Assembly: GCF_018070465.1 (NCBI RefSeq)
Contig: NZ_JAGPXT010000020.1
Span: 48,144-112,143, forward strand
Reading direction: 5' to 3'
DNA from: Micromonospora sp. C95
GTDB lineage: Bacteria; Actinomycetota; Actinomycetes; Mycobacteriales; Micromonosporaceae
Length of the DNA: 64,000 nt
The notes under the pieces were generated by a model. That model saw nothing but the letters and a program-made list of their open reading frames with translations. It was not told where the DNA came from and searched no databases. The position numbers and the translations under genes are program-made. Below, in pieces: positions 52,078 to 60,228 of the stretch (position 1 is the stretch's first letter; each line of letters begins with the position of its first letter).

Positions 52078-53519
52078 CGCCCCACCTCCACGGGATCCGT
52101 TCTGGACAACCAGTCGACGATGCCGGCGACCGCGTCGCGGCAGCTGCCGCAACCGGTGCTGGCCCGGGTCGCCGCGACGACGGCGTCGACCGTGCGGGCT
52201 CCGTCCCGCCAGCAGCGCACGAGGGCACCCTTGCTCACCGTGTTGCACTGGCAGACCGTGGCCGCGTCCGGCATCAGCGCCGGTGACGCGGCGGGTGCCG
52301 CGACGGCCCCGCCGACGGCCCGGCCGAGCAGTAGCGCCCGCCGGTCGGTGGGCACCGGGTGGCCACGGTCGAACAGCTGGATCACCGTGCCCACCGAGGG
52401 GTTGTCGCCGAGCAGGATCGCGGCGGCCAACCGATCGTCGTGAATGCGCAGCCGGGCGTACGTGCCTCGGGCCGGGTCGGCGAAAGTCAACTCCTCGCCG
52501 GGGCCCTCCGTCGGGTCGCCCATCGCGGCGAGGTCGATGCCGGCCGCCTTGAGTCGGGTGACCACCGGTCGCGGCCGGTACCGGGCCTGTGGATCCTGCC
52601 CGGTCACCAGTTGGGCCACCACCCGCGCCTGCGCCCAGGCCGGCGCCACCAGCCCGGTGAGCGTGCCGTCGTGCTGCGCGCAGTCACCGATCGCGGAGAT
52701 CCGCTCGTCGCTGGTGCGCAACCGGTCGTCGACCAGCACCCCCCGTTGCACGGCCAGACCGGCTGCGGTGGCGAGGGCGGTGTCGGGGCGTACGCCGCAG
52801 GTGAGCACCAGCAGGTCGGCGTCGAGCGACCGACCGTCGGACAACTCCAGCCGTACCCCTGCGACGTCGGCGCGTACTGCGGTCGGCTCCACCGCGACAT
52901 GGGTGGTCACACCGAGATCGGCGAGCGTACCGGCGAGCATCGCCCCGGCGGCCGGGTCGAGTTGACGGTCCATCAGGTACGGCACCCGGTGCACCACACC
53001 CACGTCGAGCCCGCGCAGCGCCAGCCCCCGGGCCGCCTCCAGGCCGAGCAGCCCGCCGCCGAGCACCAGCGCGCGCCGGGCGGTGCCGGCGACGGCGAGG
53101 ATGCGTCGGCAGTCGTCCAGGGTGCGGAACGGGATCACCCGCTCCGGCAGGTGTGCCGGGTCGAGCCCGGGCAGCGCGGGCACCACGGCCCGGCTGCCGG
53201 TGGCGAGGACCAGGTGGTCGTAGGGGATCCGGTCGCCGTCGTCGGTGCGTACCTGACCGGTGGCCCGGTCGATCGCGCTCACGGTCACCCCGGTACGCAG
53301 GTCGACACCGCGTCCGGCGACCTCCGCCAGCTCCACATCCGACTCGCCGATCTTGCCGGTGAGCAGGGTGGACAGCATGATCCGGTTGTACGCGGGGTGC
53401 GGTTCCGCGCCGAGCACGGTGACCTTCAGGTCCTCGCCACGGGCGTGCAGCTCCGCCGCGACCCGGGCACCGGCCATTCCGTTGCCGACCACCACGACCC
53501 GCTCGCTGTGCCCGGTCAT
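52074..53519 (-). CDS. NirB-like FAD oxidoreductase with BFD [2Fe-2S] domain
   Basis: The 481-residue protein resembles only the N-terminal half of NirB: FAD motif VVVVGNGMAGARVAAEL, NAD motif ALVLGGGLLGLEAARGL, and a C-terminal BFD-type iron-sulfur segment CQCNTVSKGALVRCW...STGCGSC. It lacks the siroheme part. Between the nitrate reductase and nirB, it is most likely the NAD(P)H-to-nitrate-reductase electron-transfer subunit (NasB/NasC-like, depending on naming). It overlaps both neighbours (ATGA). Confidence 0.87.
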   Translation of the reverse strand: MTGHSERVVVVGNGMAGARVAAELHARGEDLKVTVLGAEPHPAYNRIMLSTLLTGKIGESDVELAEVAGRGVDLRTGVTVSAIDRATGQVRTDDGDRIPYDHLVLATGSRAVVPALPGLDPAHLPERVIPFRTLDDCRRILAVAGTARRALVLGGGLLGLEAARGLALRGLDVGVVHRVPYLMDRQLDPAAGAMLAGTLADLGVTTHVAVEPTAVRADVAGVRLELSDGRSLDADLLVLTCGVRPDTALATAAGLAVQRGVLVDDRLRTSDERISAIGDCAQHDGTLTGLVAPAWAQARVVAQLVTGQDPQARYRPRPVVTRLKAAGIDLAAMGDPTEGPGEELTFADPARGTYARLRIHDDRLAAAILLGDNPSVGTVIQLFDRGHPVPTDRRALLLGRAVGGAVAAPAASPALMPDAATVCQCNTVSKGALVRCWRDGARTVDAVVAATRASTGCGSCRDAVAGIVDWLSRTDPVEVGR

Positions 53520-55711
53520 GCCCGCTCCACCCGTACCGCGCAGATCTTGAACTCCGGCATCCCGGATACCGGGTCGACGGCGTCGTTGGTGACGGAGTTC
53601 GCCCGCGCCGGCCCACCCCAGTGGAACGGTGCGAAGACGGTGTCCGCCCGGATGCCCGGGCTCAGCCGGGCCGGTGCCTGGAACTCGCCCCGCCGCGAGA
53701 GCACCCGTACCGGCTCGCCGTCGCTGACGCCCAGCCGCTCGGCGAGATCCGGGTGCAGCTCCACGAACGCCTCGGGCGCGGCCCGGCGCAGCGCGGCCAC
53801 CCGGCGCGTCTGGGTTCCGGACTGGTACTGCGCGAGCACCCGGCCGGTGGTGAAGTGCAGCGGGTAGTCGGCGCAGACCTCCTCGGCCGCCGGCCGGTGC
53901 TCCACCGGGTGGAACCGGGCCAGCCCGTCGGGAGTGGCGAAGCGCTCGGTGAAGAGTCGGGGCGAGTCGGGCCCGTCGTCGTCGGGGCACGGCCAGAAGA
54001 CGCCGTCGGTGGCGTCGATCCGGTCCCAGCTGATCCCGGCGTAGTCGGCGAGGCCGCCGGCCGAGGCCCGGCGCAGCTCGGCGAAGACCACGCGCGGGTC
54101 CGCCGCCTCCGCTTCGCCCGGTCGGCCGCTTTCCGCCTCGCCCGGTCGGCCGCCCGCCGTCGAGCCGGTGCACCGCTCGCGCACCGGGCGGTCAGCAGAT
54201 GTCGTTCCTCGCATCCGCACGGAGAGATCGGCCAGGATCTCCAGGTCGGTGCGGACGCCCGCCGGAGGCGGACGGAGTGCCCGACGGCGCAGCACCCGCC
54301 CTTCCAGGTTCGTCATCGTGCCGTCCTCCTCGGCCCACTGGGCGGTGGGCAGCACCACGTCGGCCAGCGCTGCCGTCTCGGAGAGCAGGAAGTCGGCGAC
54401 GACAAGCAGGTCCAGGTCGCGCAGGCGACCCTCGACCCGGGCGGCGCGGGGCGCGGAGACCACCGGGTTCGAGCCGAACACCAACAACGCCCGGGGCCCC
54501 TGGTCAGTGCCGAGCGAGTCGAGCAACTGGTACGCCGGCACGCCCGGCCCGGGCAGCTCGTCGGCCGGCACCCCCCAGACCCGCGCGACGTGGGCCCGGG
54601 CCTCGAGGTCGTCGATCTTGCGGTACCCGGGGAGCTGGTCGGCCTTCTGCCCGTGCTCCCGGCCGCCCTGGCCGTTGCCCTGCCCGGTCAGGCAGCCGTA
54701 GCCGGAGCCGGCGCGGCCGGGCAGACCGAGCGCGAGGGCGAGGTTGACGAAACCGGTGACGGTGTCGACACCCTTGGCGTGCTGCTCGGCGCCGCGGGCG
54801 GTGAGGATGATCGCCCGTTCGGCGGTGCCGAGGGCTCGCGCGGTTTCCTCCAGGTCGGCCACGGGCACGCCGGAGAGTGCCTCGGCCCGCGCCGGCCACC
54901 AGCCCGCCACGGTGCGGCGCACCGCGGTGAATCCGGTGGTACGGGTGGCGACGTAGTCACCGTCGACGTATCCCTCGGTCAGGGCGATGTGCAGCAGGGC
55001 GTTGGCCACCGCCAGGTCGGTGCCGGGCAGCGGTTGCAGGTGCAGGTCGGCCTGCCGGGCGGTGGCGGTCACCCTGGGGTCGATCACGATCAGCTTGCCG
55101 CCCCGCTCCCGGTGCTCGGTCAGCCAGCGCACCAGTGGCGGCATGGTCTCCGCCGGGTTCGCGCCGACCAGCAGCAGGGTGTCCGCCCGACCCAGGTCGG
55201 ACAGCGGGAACGGCAGCCCCCGGTCCACGCCGAAGGCCCGCATGCCGGCGGCTGCCGCCGAGGACATGCAGAACCGTCCGTTGTAGTCGATGTGCCGGGT
55301 GCCCAGCGCCACCCGGGCGAACCGGCCCAACGCGTACGCCTTCTCGTTGGTGAGCCCGCCGCCGCCGAAGACGGCGACCGCGTCGCGGCCGTGCCGCTCC
55401 TGCACGTCGCGAAGGCCGGTGGTGATCCGGTCCAGCGCGGCTTCCCAGGTGGCCGGGCGCAGCTCGCCGGTGGCCGGGTCGCGCAGCAGGGGAGTGGTCA
55501 ACCGTTCCGGGTGGCTGAGCAGCTCGGCCGAGGTCCAGCCCTTCTGGCAGAGGCCGCCCCGGTTGGTGGGAAACTGGCGAGGTAGCACGCTCACCGCGTC
55601 GTCCTCCTCGCGCAGGACCATCCCACACTGGAGGGCGCAGTACGGGCAGTGGGTCGCCACCTCCCGGGGCTCGCGCCCCGGTCGCGTCGCCGGCCGTGCA
55701 CCGTCTGTCAT
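53516..55711 (-). CDS. assimilatory nitrate reductase catalytic subunit
   Basis: This molybdopterin enzyme has 731 residues. The N-terminal [4Fe-4S] motif is Cys22, Cys25, Cys29 and Cys55 (HCPYCALQCG ... GGLCQKGW). The molybdenum-ligand Cys lies in NGRFCMSSAA (~residue 148). MGD-binding segments include VVLPTAQWAEEDGTMTNLEG and the C-terminal GPARANSVTNDAVDPVSGMP. There is no signal peptide, so it is cytoplasmic and assimilatory. A short insert (about 54100-54165) repeats GRPGEAE, probably a surface loop. It is the first gene of the operon. Confidence 0.94.
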   Translation of the reverse strand: MTDGARPATRPGREPREVATHCPYCALQCGMVLREEDDAVSVLPRQFPTNRGGLCQKGWTSAELLSHPERLTTPLLRDPATGELRPATWEAALDRITTGLRDVQERHGRDAVAVFGGGGLTNEKAYALGRFARVALGTRHIDYNGRFCMSSAAAAGMRAFGVDRGLPFPLSDLGRADTLLLVGANPAETMPPLVRWLTEHRERGGKLIVIDPRVTATARQADLHLQPLPGTDLAVANALLHIALTEGYVDGDYVATRTTGFTAVRRTVAGWWPARAEALSGVPVADLEETARALGTAERAIILTARGAEQHAKGVDTVTGFVNLALALGLPGRAGSGYGCLTGQGNGQGGREHGQKADQLPGYRKIDDLEARAHVARVWGVPADELPGPGVPAYQLLDSLGTDQGPRALLVFGSNPVVSAPRAARVEGRLRDLDLLVVADFLLSETAALADVVLPTAQWAEEDGTMTNLEGRVLRRRALRPPPAGVRTDLEILADLSVRMRGTTSADRPVRERCTGSTAGGRPGEAESGRPGEAEAADPRVVFAELRRASAGGLADYAGISWDRIDATDGVFWPCPDDDGPDSPRLFTERFATPDGLARFHPVEHRPAAEEVCADYPLHFTTGRVLAQYQSGTQTRRVAALRRAAPEAFVELHPDLAERLGVSDGEPVRVLSRRGEFQAPARLSPGIRADTVFAPFHWGGPARANSVTNDAVDPVSGMPEFKICAVRVERA

Positions 55712-55735
55712 GTCGGCAAAGCGTGCCGTTGGGCA

Positions 55736-55773
55736 GTTTCCGGTCCGCGTCCCGTTTGTTTCGGTCCTGTCAA
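55736..55773 (-). promoter_or_regulatory. GlnR-box candidate for the nitrate operon
   Basis: The plus strand reads GTTTC-n6-GCGTC-n6-GTTTC-n6-GTCAA, starting 25 bases upstream of the nitrate reductase ATG (55711). On the operon strand this is four alternating half-sites of the GlnR type (GTnAC / GAAAC) with exact six-base spacing. GlnR is the OmpR-like nitrogen regulator of actinobacteria. The NnaR-like gene at the end of the same operon fits. Confidence 0.7.
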
Positions 55774-55858
55774 GAGCCGCTCACACCGCACCTCGGCTGG
55801 GGGATGGCTCGCGAGGTCTACAATGTGGAACGGATATCCTGGATTGTGGGAGGCTGGC

Positions 55859-56557
55859 ATGAGCGTTGCTCAGGCGTTCGACGCGGCGGCGGGTGGCTAC
55901 GACGCCGCCCGCCGCAGGCTCGTGCCCTGCTTCGACGCGTTCTACAGCACGGCCGTCGAGGTGGCCGCGCCACCGTTGCGGGCCGCCCTGGCAGCGGGGC
56001 GTACGCCCGAGGTGCTCGATCTCGGCGCCGGGACCGGCCTCCTGTCGTCGCTGCTCTCCGCCGCCGTGCCCGGCGTGCGGCTGACCCTGGTGGACGCCGC
56101 GCCGCAGATGCTGGCCGTCGCCGCCGAGCGGTTGGCCGGTCGGGGCGTCGCGCACCGGGTGGTGGTGGCCGACCTGGTTGATCCGTTGCCCGCCGGGCGG
56201 TACGACGCCGTGGTCAGCGCGCTGGCCATTCACCACCTGGACGACTCCGCCAAGCGCGACCTCTACCGTCGGGCGGCCGCGGCGTTGGTGCCCGGCGGAG
56301 TCTTCGTCAACGCCGAACAGGTCGCCGGCCCGACGCCGGAACTGGACCGGCGTTACCACGACGTCTGGCTGGCACAGGTCGCGGCGCTCGGTTCCGATTC
56401 CGCCGAGATCGCGGCTGCCGAACAACGGATGGCCTACGACCGCCCGGCACCTGTGTCGGAGCAGTGCCGTTGGCTGACCGAGGTGGGCCTGGTGAACGTG
56501 GACTGCTACTTCAAGGCGTGGCGCTTCGCCGTCATCGGCGGCCACCTGCCGGGCTGA
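55859..56557 (+). CDS. class I SAM-dependent methyltransferase
   Basis: The 232-residue protein has SAM motif I in EVLDLGAGTGLLSSLL (~residue 55), the acidic VTLVD-type motif II (LTLVDAAPQML) and AIHHLDDSAKRDLYRR. It resembles UbiE/type-11 methyltransferases of unknown substrate. ATG 55859 follows GGGAGG. It is divergent from the nitrate operon, so their promoters overlap. Confidence 0.85.
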   Translation: MSVAQAFDAAAGGYDAARRRLVPCFDAFYSTAVEVAAPPLRAALAAGRTPEVLDLGAGTGLLSSLLSAAVPGVRLTLVDAAPQMLAVAAERLAGRGVAHRVVVADLVDPLPAGRYDAVVSALAIHHLDDSAKRDLYRRAAAALVPGGVFVNAEQVAGPTPELDRRYHDVWLAQVAALGSDSAEIAAAEQRMAYDRPAPVSEQCRWLTEVGLVNVDCYFKAWRFAVIGGHLPG

Positions 56558-56942
56558 ACCGGCGCCCCGAGGTCGCAGCCGCCTGCCAGCGGGTCTGCTG
56601 CCTGTCATGCCGAGCCGTCGGGTGCCGTATCGATCTGTTGTACGCCCTGTCGAGCTGAATCGTTTGTGCTCTCGCAGCCCCGGCCCCCGGCCCCCGGCCC
56701 CCTCGGCCCCCGGCCCTCGGCCCCCGGCCCGGACAGGACCAGTCGAGGGCGGATGCGAGGTTGGGTGCCGGCGCTGCCGTCGTCGCCGATCGCAGGGGCA
56801 GTGCGGCGGCCGGTGGCGATCCGTCGGCGCTATCAGCTCGACAGCACCGCCAGGGGAATCTTCGGGCTGGGCTGCGGTGGTCCGGCGGGCGAGGCACACT
56901 TCGGGGATGACTGGGAGTCATACCAGCGGGTAGTCTGCCGGT
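56558..56942. other. 385-base gap with C-tract low-complexity DNA
   Basis: I see no gene. A run of CCCCC/GG and TCGG units covers about 56676-56732, so the minus strand has many G-tracts of four or five and could fold into a quadruplex. The rest has no recognisable signal apart from GTCATACCAGCGGGTAGTC just before the antitoxin gene, possibly holding its promoter. Confidence 0.55.
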
Positions 56943-57200
56943 ATGACAGCCAAGGTGACTCTGTCGTTCGCCGACGACACGATCGCGGATGCCCGGCGGT
57001 TCGCCAAGCGGGAAGGGCTCTCGCTCTCCGCCTGGATGGACCAGGCGGCCCGGGAGAAGGCGCTGCGCGAGGTCTTCGCCGCGCACGCCGCGGCGGTCGG
57101 CCGGGCCGGGCTGGATCTGGAATCCGCCTCGCTGGCCGATGCCCAGGAGGTCGGCATGGTCGACGACCTGCTCTTCGGTGGTCCACCACGTGCTGCGTAG
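56943..57200 (+). CDS. MazE/ribbon-helix-helix-like antitoxin
   Basis: The 85-residue protein starts TAKVTLSFADDTIADARRFA and continues REGLSLSAWMDQAAREKALR, a ribbon-helix-helix-like N-terminal pattern. An acidic C-terminus (LDLESASLADAQEVGMVDDL) could wrap a toxin. It overlaps the MazF-like gene by 11 bases. Its assignment rests on both the pattern and this neighbour. Confidence 0.75.
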   Translation: MTAKVTLSFADDTIADARRFAKREGLSLSAWMDQAAREKALREVFAAHAAAVGRAGLDLESASLADAQEVGMVDDLLFGGPPRAA

Positions 57201-57483
57201 GGGCGAGGTCTGGCGGATCGAAGGGGCCCGGGAGCGCCTCGGTCTGGTGGTCAGTTCCGATGTCTACAACTCCACGGCGGTGCCCATCGTGATCGTGACC
57301 GAGGTGGTGGAGGCAGCGCTGCTGCGCGACTCGCCACTTGCGGTGTCGATGGGCGACCGGGTGGTGATGCCGGACCGGATCTCCTCGCCGATGAAAAAGT
57401 GGTTCACCGAGTGCGTGGACGTCGCCGACGCGGAGACGATGCGGCGGGTGGACCGGGCGTTGCGCATTCTTCAGCAGCTCTGA
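57190..57483 (+). CDS. MazF/PemK-family toxin
   Basis: From GTG 57190 the product is 97 residues: LRRGEVWRIEGARERLGLVV (MazF-type RRGEVW start), YNSTAVPIVIVTEV, and SMGDRVVMPDRISSPMKKWF. Such toxins are sequence-specific endoribonucleases. A GTG at 57178 is an alternative start. The pair with the upstream antitoxin forms a typical overlapping toxin-antitoxin operon. Confidence 0.8.
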   Translation: MLRRGEVWRIEGARERLGLVVSSDVYNSTAVPIVIVTEVVEAALLRDSPLAVSMGDRVVMPDRISSPMKKWFTECVDVADAETMRRVDRALRILQQL

Positions 57484-57590
57484 GCCGCCCCGTTCCTCAC
57501 CGCCGTCGTCGGCACGTGGTGCGATCCCCGTTGCCGGGCCGACCCGAACGGCGAACGCCGCGGTAACGGCGGCTCCCTAGCTTCTGCGGC

Positions 57591-58958
57591 ATGACCACCA
57601 CGAGCGAGCAGCCAACGGTAATCGAAGAGGAGAGCCTGGACCGCCGACCGGGTCGGTGGATCGGGCACTGGGCACCGGAGGATCCGGCCTTCTGGCGGCG
57701 GATCGGTCGCGGGGTCGCCCAACGCAACCTGATCTGGTCGATCTTCGCGGAGCACATCGGCTTCTCCGTGTGGTTGCTCTGGAGCATCGTCGTCGTCCGG
57801 CTCGGCGACGCCGGATGGCAGCTGACCACCAGTCAGGCGCTCTGGTTGACCGCCGTGCCCAGCGGGGTCGGCGCACTGCTGCGACTGCCGTACACCTTTG
57901 CCGTGCCGGTCTTCGGCGGTCGCAACTGGACCGTCATCTCCGCGCTACTGCTGATCGTGCCCTGCGCCGGACTGGCCTGGGCGGTCGAGCATCCGGAGAT
58001 CGGCTTCGTGTCGTTGCTGCTGATCGCCGCCACGGCCGGCTTCGGCGGTGGCAACTTCGCCTCCAGCATGGCCAACATCTCCTTCTTCTATCCGGAGCGG
58101 GAGAAGGGGTGGGCATTGGGGCTCAACGCGGCCGGCGGCAACATCGGGGTGGCCGTCGTGCAGTTCGTGGTCCCCCAGGTGATCGTGCTGGGCGGCGGGC
58201 TCGCGCTGGCCCGGGCCGGTCTGATGTACATCCCGCTGGCGGTGATCGCCGCCGTCTGCGCGTACCTGTTCATGGACAACCTGGTCGAGGCGAAGGCCGA
58301 CGTGGGGCCGGTCTGGTCGTCGCTGCGACACCGCGACACCTGGATCATGTCGCTGCTGTACATCGGTACCTTCGGCTCGTTCATCGGCTACTCGGCGGCC
58401 TTCCCCACCCTGCTCAACTCGGTGTTCGGCCGGCCGGACGTCGCACTGGCCTGGGCGTTCCTCGGTGCGGGAGTGGGCTCGCTCTGCCGGCCCTTCGGCG
58501 GCCGCCTGTCCGACCTCGTCGGCGGGGCCCGGGTCACGGTGGCCAGCTTCGTGCTGATGGCGCTCGGTGCCCTGGGCGCGCTCTGGTCGGTCGAACAACG
58601 CAGCATGGGCCTGTTCTTCGTGGCGTTCCTGCTGCTCTTCGTGGCCACCGGGGTGGGCAACGGCTCGACCTACCGGATGATCAGCAGGATCTTCCAGGTC
58701 AAGGGCGAGGAACAGGGCGGCACGCCGGAGATGATGCTGGCGATGCGCCGGCAGGCCGCCGGTGCCCTGGGCATCATCTCCGCGGTCGGTGCCTTCGGCG
58801 GTTTCCTGGTGCCGATCTGTTACGCCTGGGCCCGGTCGACCTACGGGGGCATCCAGCCAGCGCTGCGCTTCTACGTGGGATTCTTCCTGGTGCTGCTCGT
58901 GATCACCTGGGTCGCGTACCTGCGCCCCGGCAGTCGGATGGCCCGCGCCGGGGTGTGA
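57591..58958 (+). CDS. narK: nitrate/nitrite transporter, MFS
   Basis: The 455-residue protein has about twelve membrane helices. The nitrate-signature regions are GFGGGNFASSMANISFFYP and GVGNGSTYRMISRIF. The N-terminal WAPEDPAFWRRIGRGVAQRN is typical of actinobacterial NarK. Upstream, CGAAC-n6-GTAAC (57552-57567) could be half of a GlnR box; the second half is poor. It completes the nitrate block (uptake plus reductases) but is separated by the toxin-antitoxin pair and transcribed the other way. Confidence 0.93.
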   Translation: MTTTSEQPTVIEEESLDRRPGRWIGHWAPEDPAFWRRIGRGVAQRNLIWSIFAEHIGFSVWLLWSIVVVRLGDAGWQLTTSQALWLTAVPSGVGALLRLPYTFAVPVFGGRNWTVISALLLIVPCAGLAWAVEHPEIGFVSLLLIAATAGFGGGNFASSMANISFFYPEREKGWALGLNAAGGNIGVAVVQFVVPQVIVLGGGLALARAGLMYIPLAVIAAVCAYLFMDNLVEAKADVGPVWSSLRHRDTWIMSLLYIGTFGSFIGYSAAFPTLLNSVFGRPDVALAWAFLGAGVGSLCRPFGGRLSDLVGGARVTVASFVLMALGALGALWSVEQRSMGLFFVAFLLLFVATGVGNGSTYRMISRIFQVKGEEQGGTPEMMLAMRRQAAGALGIISAVGAFGGFLVPICYAWARSTYGGIQPALRFYVGFFLVLLVITWVAYLRPGSRMARAGV

Positions 58959-58982
58959 CGGCCGTCATGTCGACCTCCGCGC

Positions 58983-59022
58983 GCCCCGCCGGCCGGACCC
59001 CGTTTTGACCGGCCGGCGGGGC
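58983..59022 (+). terminator. terminator after narK
   Basis: A perfect 14-bp stem (58983-58996 with 59009-59022) with a 12-nt loop lies 25 bases past the narK stop. The 3' arm and loop overlap the -35 box proposed for rplM. Confidence 0.8.
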
Positions 59023-59034
59023 TGCGGGTATCGT
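59005..59034 (+). promoter_or_regulatory. candidate rplM promoter
   Basis: TTGACC (59005-59010) and TATCGT (59029-59034) are 18 bases apart, a good match to an actinobacterial housekeeping promoter. They overlap the narK terminator stem. The rplM leader would be about 125 bases. Confidence 0.5.
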
Positions 59035-59167
59035 TGCCTGCTGTTGTACGACATCTGTGGGCGTGCCGCCTGAGGTACGCTTGGTCGTTCGTGCGCGCTG
59101 GTCCGGCTGGGATGTCCTGGTCACCTCGGCGCGCTACCCCAGACCGACGACGAGACAAGGTAGACCT

Positions 59168-59611
59168 GTGCGTACGTACAGCCCGAAGCCGGGTGAGATC
59201 GAGCGTCAGTGGCACGTCATCGACGCCTCTGATGTCGTGCTGGGCCGCCTGGCCACCCACGCCGCCACGCTGCTGCGGGGCAAGCACAAGCCGACTTTCG
59301 CGCCGCACGTCGACACGGGCGACTTCGTCGTCGTCGTGAACGCGGGCAAGGTCGCGCTGACCGGCAACAAGCGCCAGCAGAAGATCGCTTACCGGCACTC
59401 CGGTTACCCGGGTGGCCTGAAGCAGGTCGGCTACGAGGAGCTGCTGGCCAAGCGTCCCGAGCGGGCCATCGAGCTGGCGGTGAAGGGGATGCTCCCGCAC
59501 AACAAGCTCGGCCGTCAGCTCATCAAGAAGCTGAAGGTCTACGCCGGTGCCGAGCACCCGCACGGCGCGCAGCAGCCGGTGCCGTTCGAGATCAAGCAGA
59601 TCGCGCAGTGA
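59168..59611 (+). CDS. rplM: 50S ribosomal protein L13
   Basis: L13 is an early-assembling large-subunit protein. GTG 59168 (MRTYSPKPGEIERQWHVIDA) gives 147 residues with GYPGGLKQVGYEELLAKRPE and MLPHNKLGRQLIKKLKVYAG as signatures. An upstream in-frame extension is not family-like. Its stop overlaps a possible GTG of rpsI. Confidence 0.97.
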   Translation: MRTYSPKPGEIERQWHVIDASDVVLGRLATHAATLLRGKHKPTFAPHVDTGDFVVVVNAGKVALTGNKRQQKIAYRHSGYPGGLKQVGYEELLAKRPERAIELAVKGMLPHNKLGRQLIKKLKVYAGAEHPHGAQQPVPFEIKQIAQ

Positions 59612-59631
59612 GCGCGGGCGAAGGAAGCAGC

Positions 59632-60096
59632 ATGACCGACATCACCGCCACCGAGGTCGCCCCTGAGGCCACCGAGGCGCCGGCGCCCGTCGCGCGCGCG
59701 CCTCGTGGTGACCGCCCGATCCAGACCGTGGGTCGGCGCAAGGAGGCCATCGTCCGGGTGCGCATCGTGCCGGGCACCGGCAAGATCACCTGCAACGGGC
59801 GTGACCTGGAGGCGTACTTCCCGAGCAAGGTGCACCAGCAGCTGATCAAGGATCCGCTGGTGACCGCCGAGAAGCCCGAGGCGTTCGACGTCATCGCCAA
59901 CCTGCGTGGCGGCGGCACCACCGGCCAGGCCGGTGCGCTGCGGCTCGCCATCGCCCGGGCGCTGATCGTCAGCGAGCCCGACGACCGCCCGGCGCTGAAG
60001 AAGGCCGGCTTCCTGACCCGGGACGCCCGGGTCAAGGAGAGCAAGAAGTACGGCCTCAAGAAGGCCCGTAAGGCTCCCCAGTACTCGAAGCGCTGA
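59632..60096 (+). CDS. rpsI: 30S ribosomal protein S9
   Basis: S9 reaches the P site with its C-terminal SKR tail (YSKR here). ATG 59632 follows GAAGGAAGCAGC and gives 154 residues; GTG 59608, overlapping rplM, is a less likely start. An actinobacterial Glu/Ala/Pro extension (~25 residues) precedes the core (VGRRKEAIVRVRIVPGTGK). It pairs with rplM as usual. Confidence 0.96.
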   Translation: MTDITATEVAPEATEAPAPVARAPRGDRPIQTVGRRKEAIVRVRIVPGTGKITCNGRDLEAYFPSKVHQQLIKDPLVTAEKPEAFDVIANLRGGGTTGQAGALRLAIARALIVSEPDDRPALKKAGFLTRDARVKESKKYGLKKARKAPQYSKR

Positions 60097-60125
60097 TCTC
60101 CAGCCGCACCTTGTACTTCTGACGG

Positions 60126-60166
60126 ACGGCCGGTCCGCCTCCCCGACGGGGAGGTGGGCCGGCCGT
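60126..60166 (+). terminator. terminator after rpsI
   Basis: A 19-bp stem with two G-U pairs (60126-60144 with 60148-60166), a 3-nt loop and a short T-run follows rpsI. It separates the ribosomal pair from glmM. Confidence 0.8.
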
Positions 60167-60228
60167 TTCCGTTGCCGCACGACAGGGCATTTCTCCTAGC
60201 ATCGGCATTTCATCGGAGGTTTGTGGGT

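Noticed and set aside
49540..52443. Plus-strand frame of 967 codons
   Set aside because: It is a shadow of nirB, whose cofactor motifs are unmistakable.
57552..57567. Full GlnR box in front of narK
   Set aside because: Only CGAAC-n6-GTAAC fits. The second a/b pair does not match, so it was kept as a remark under narK rather than as a feature.
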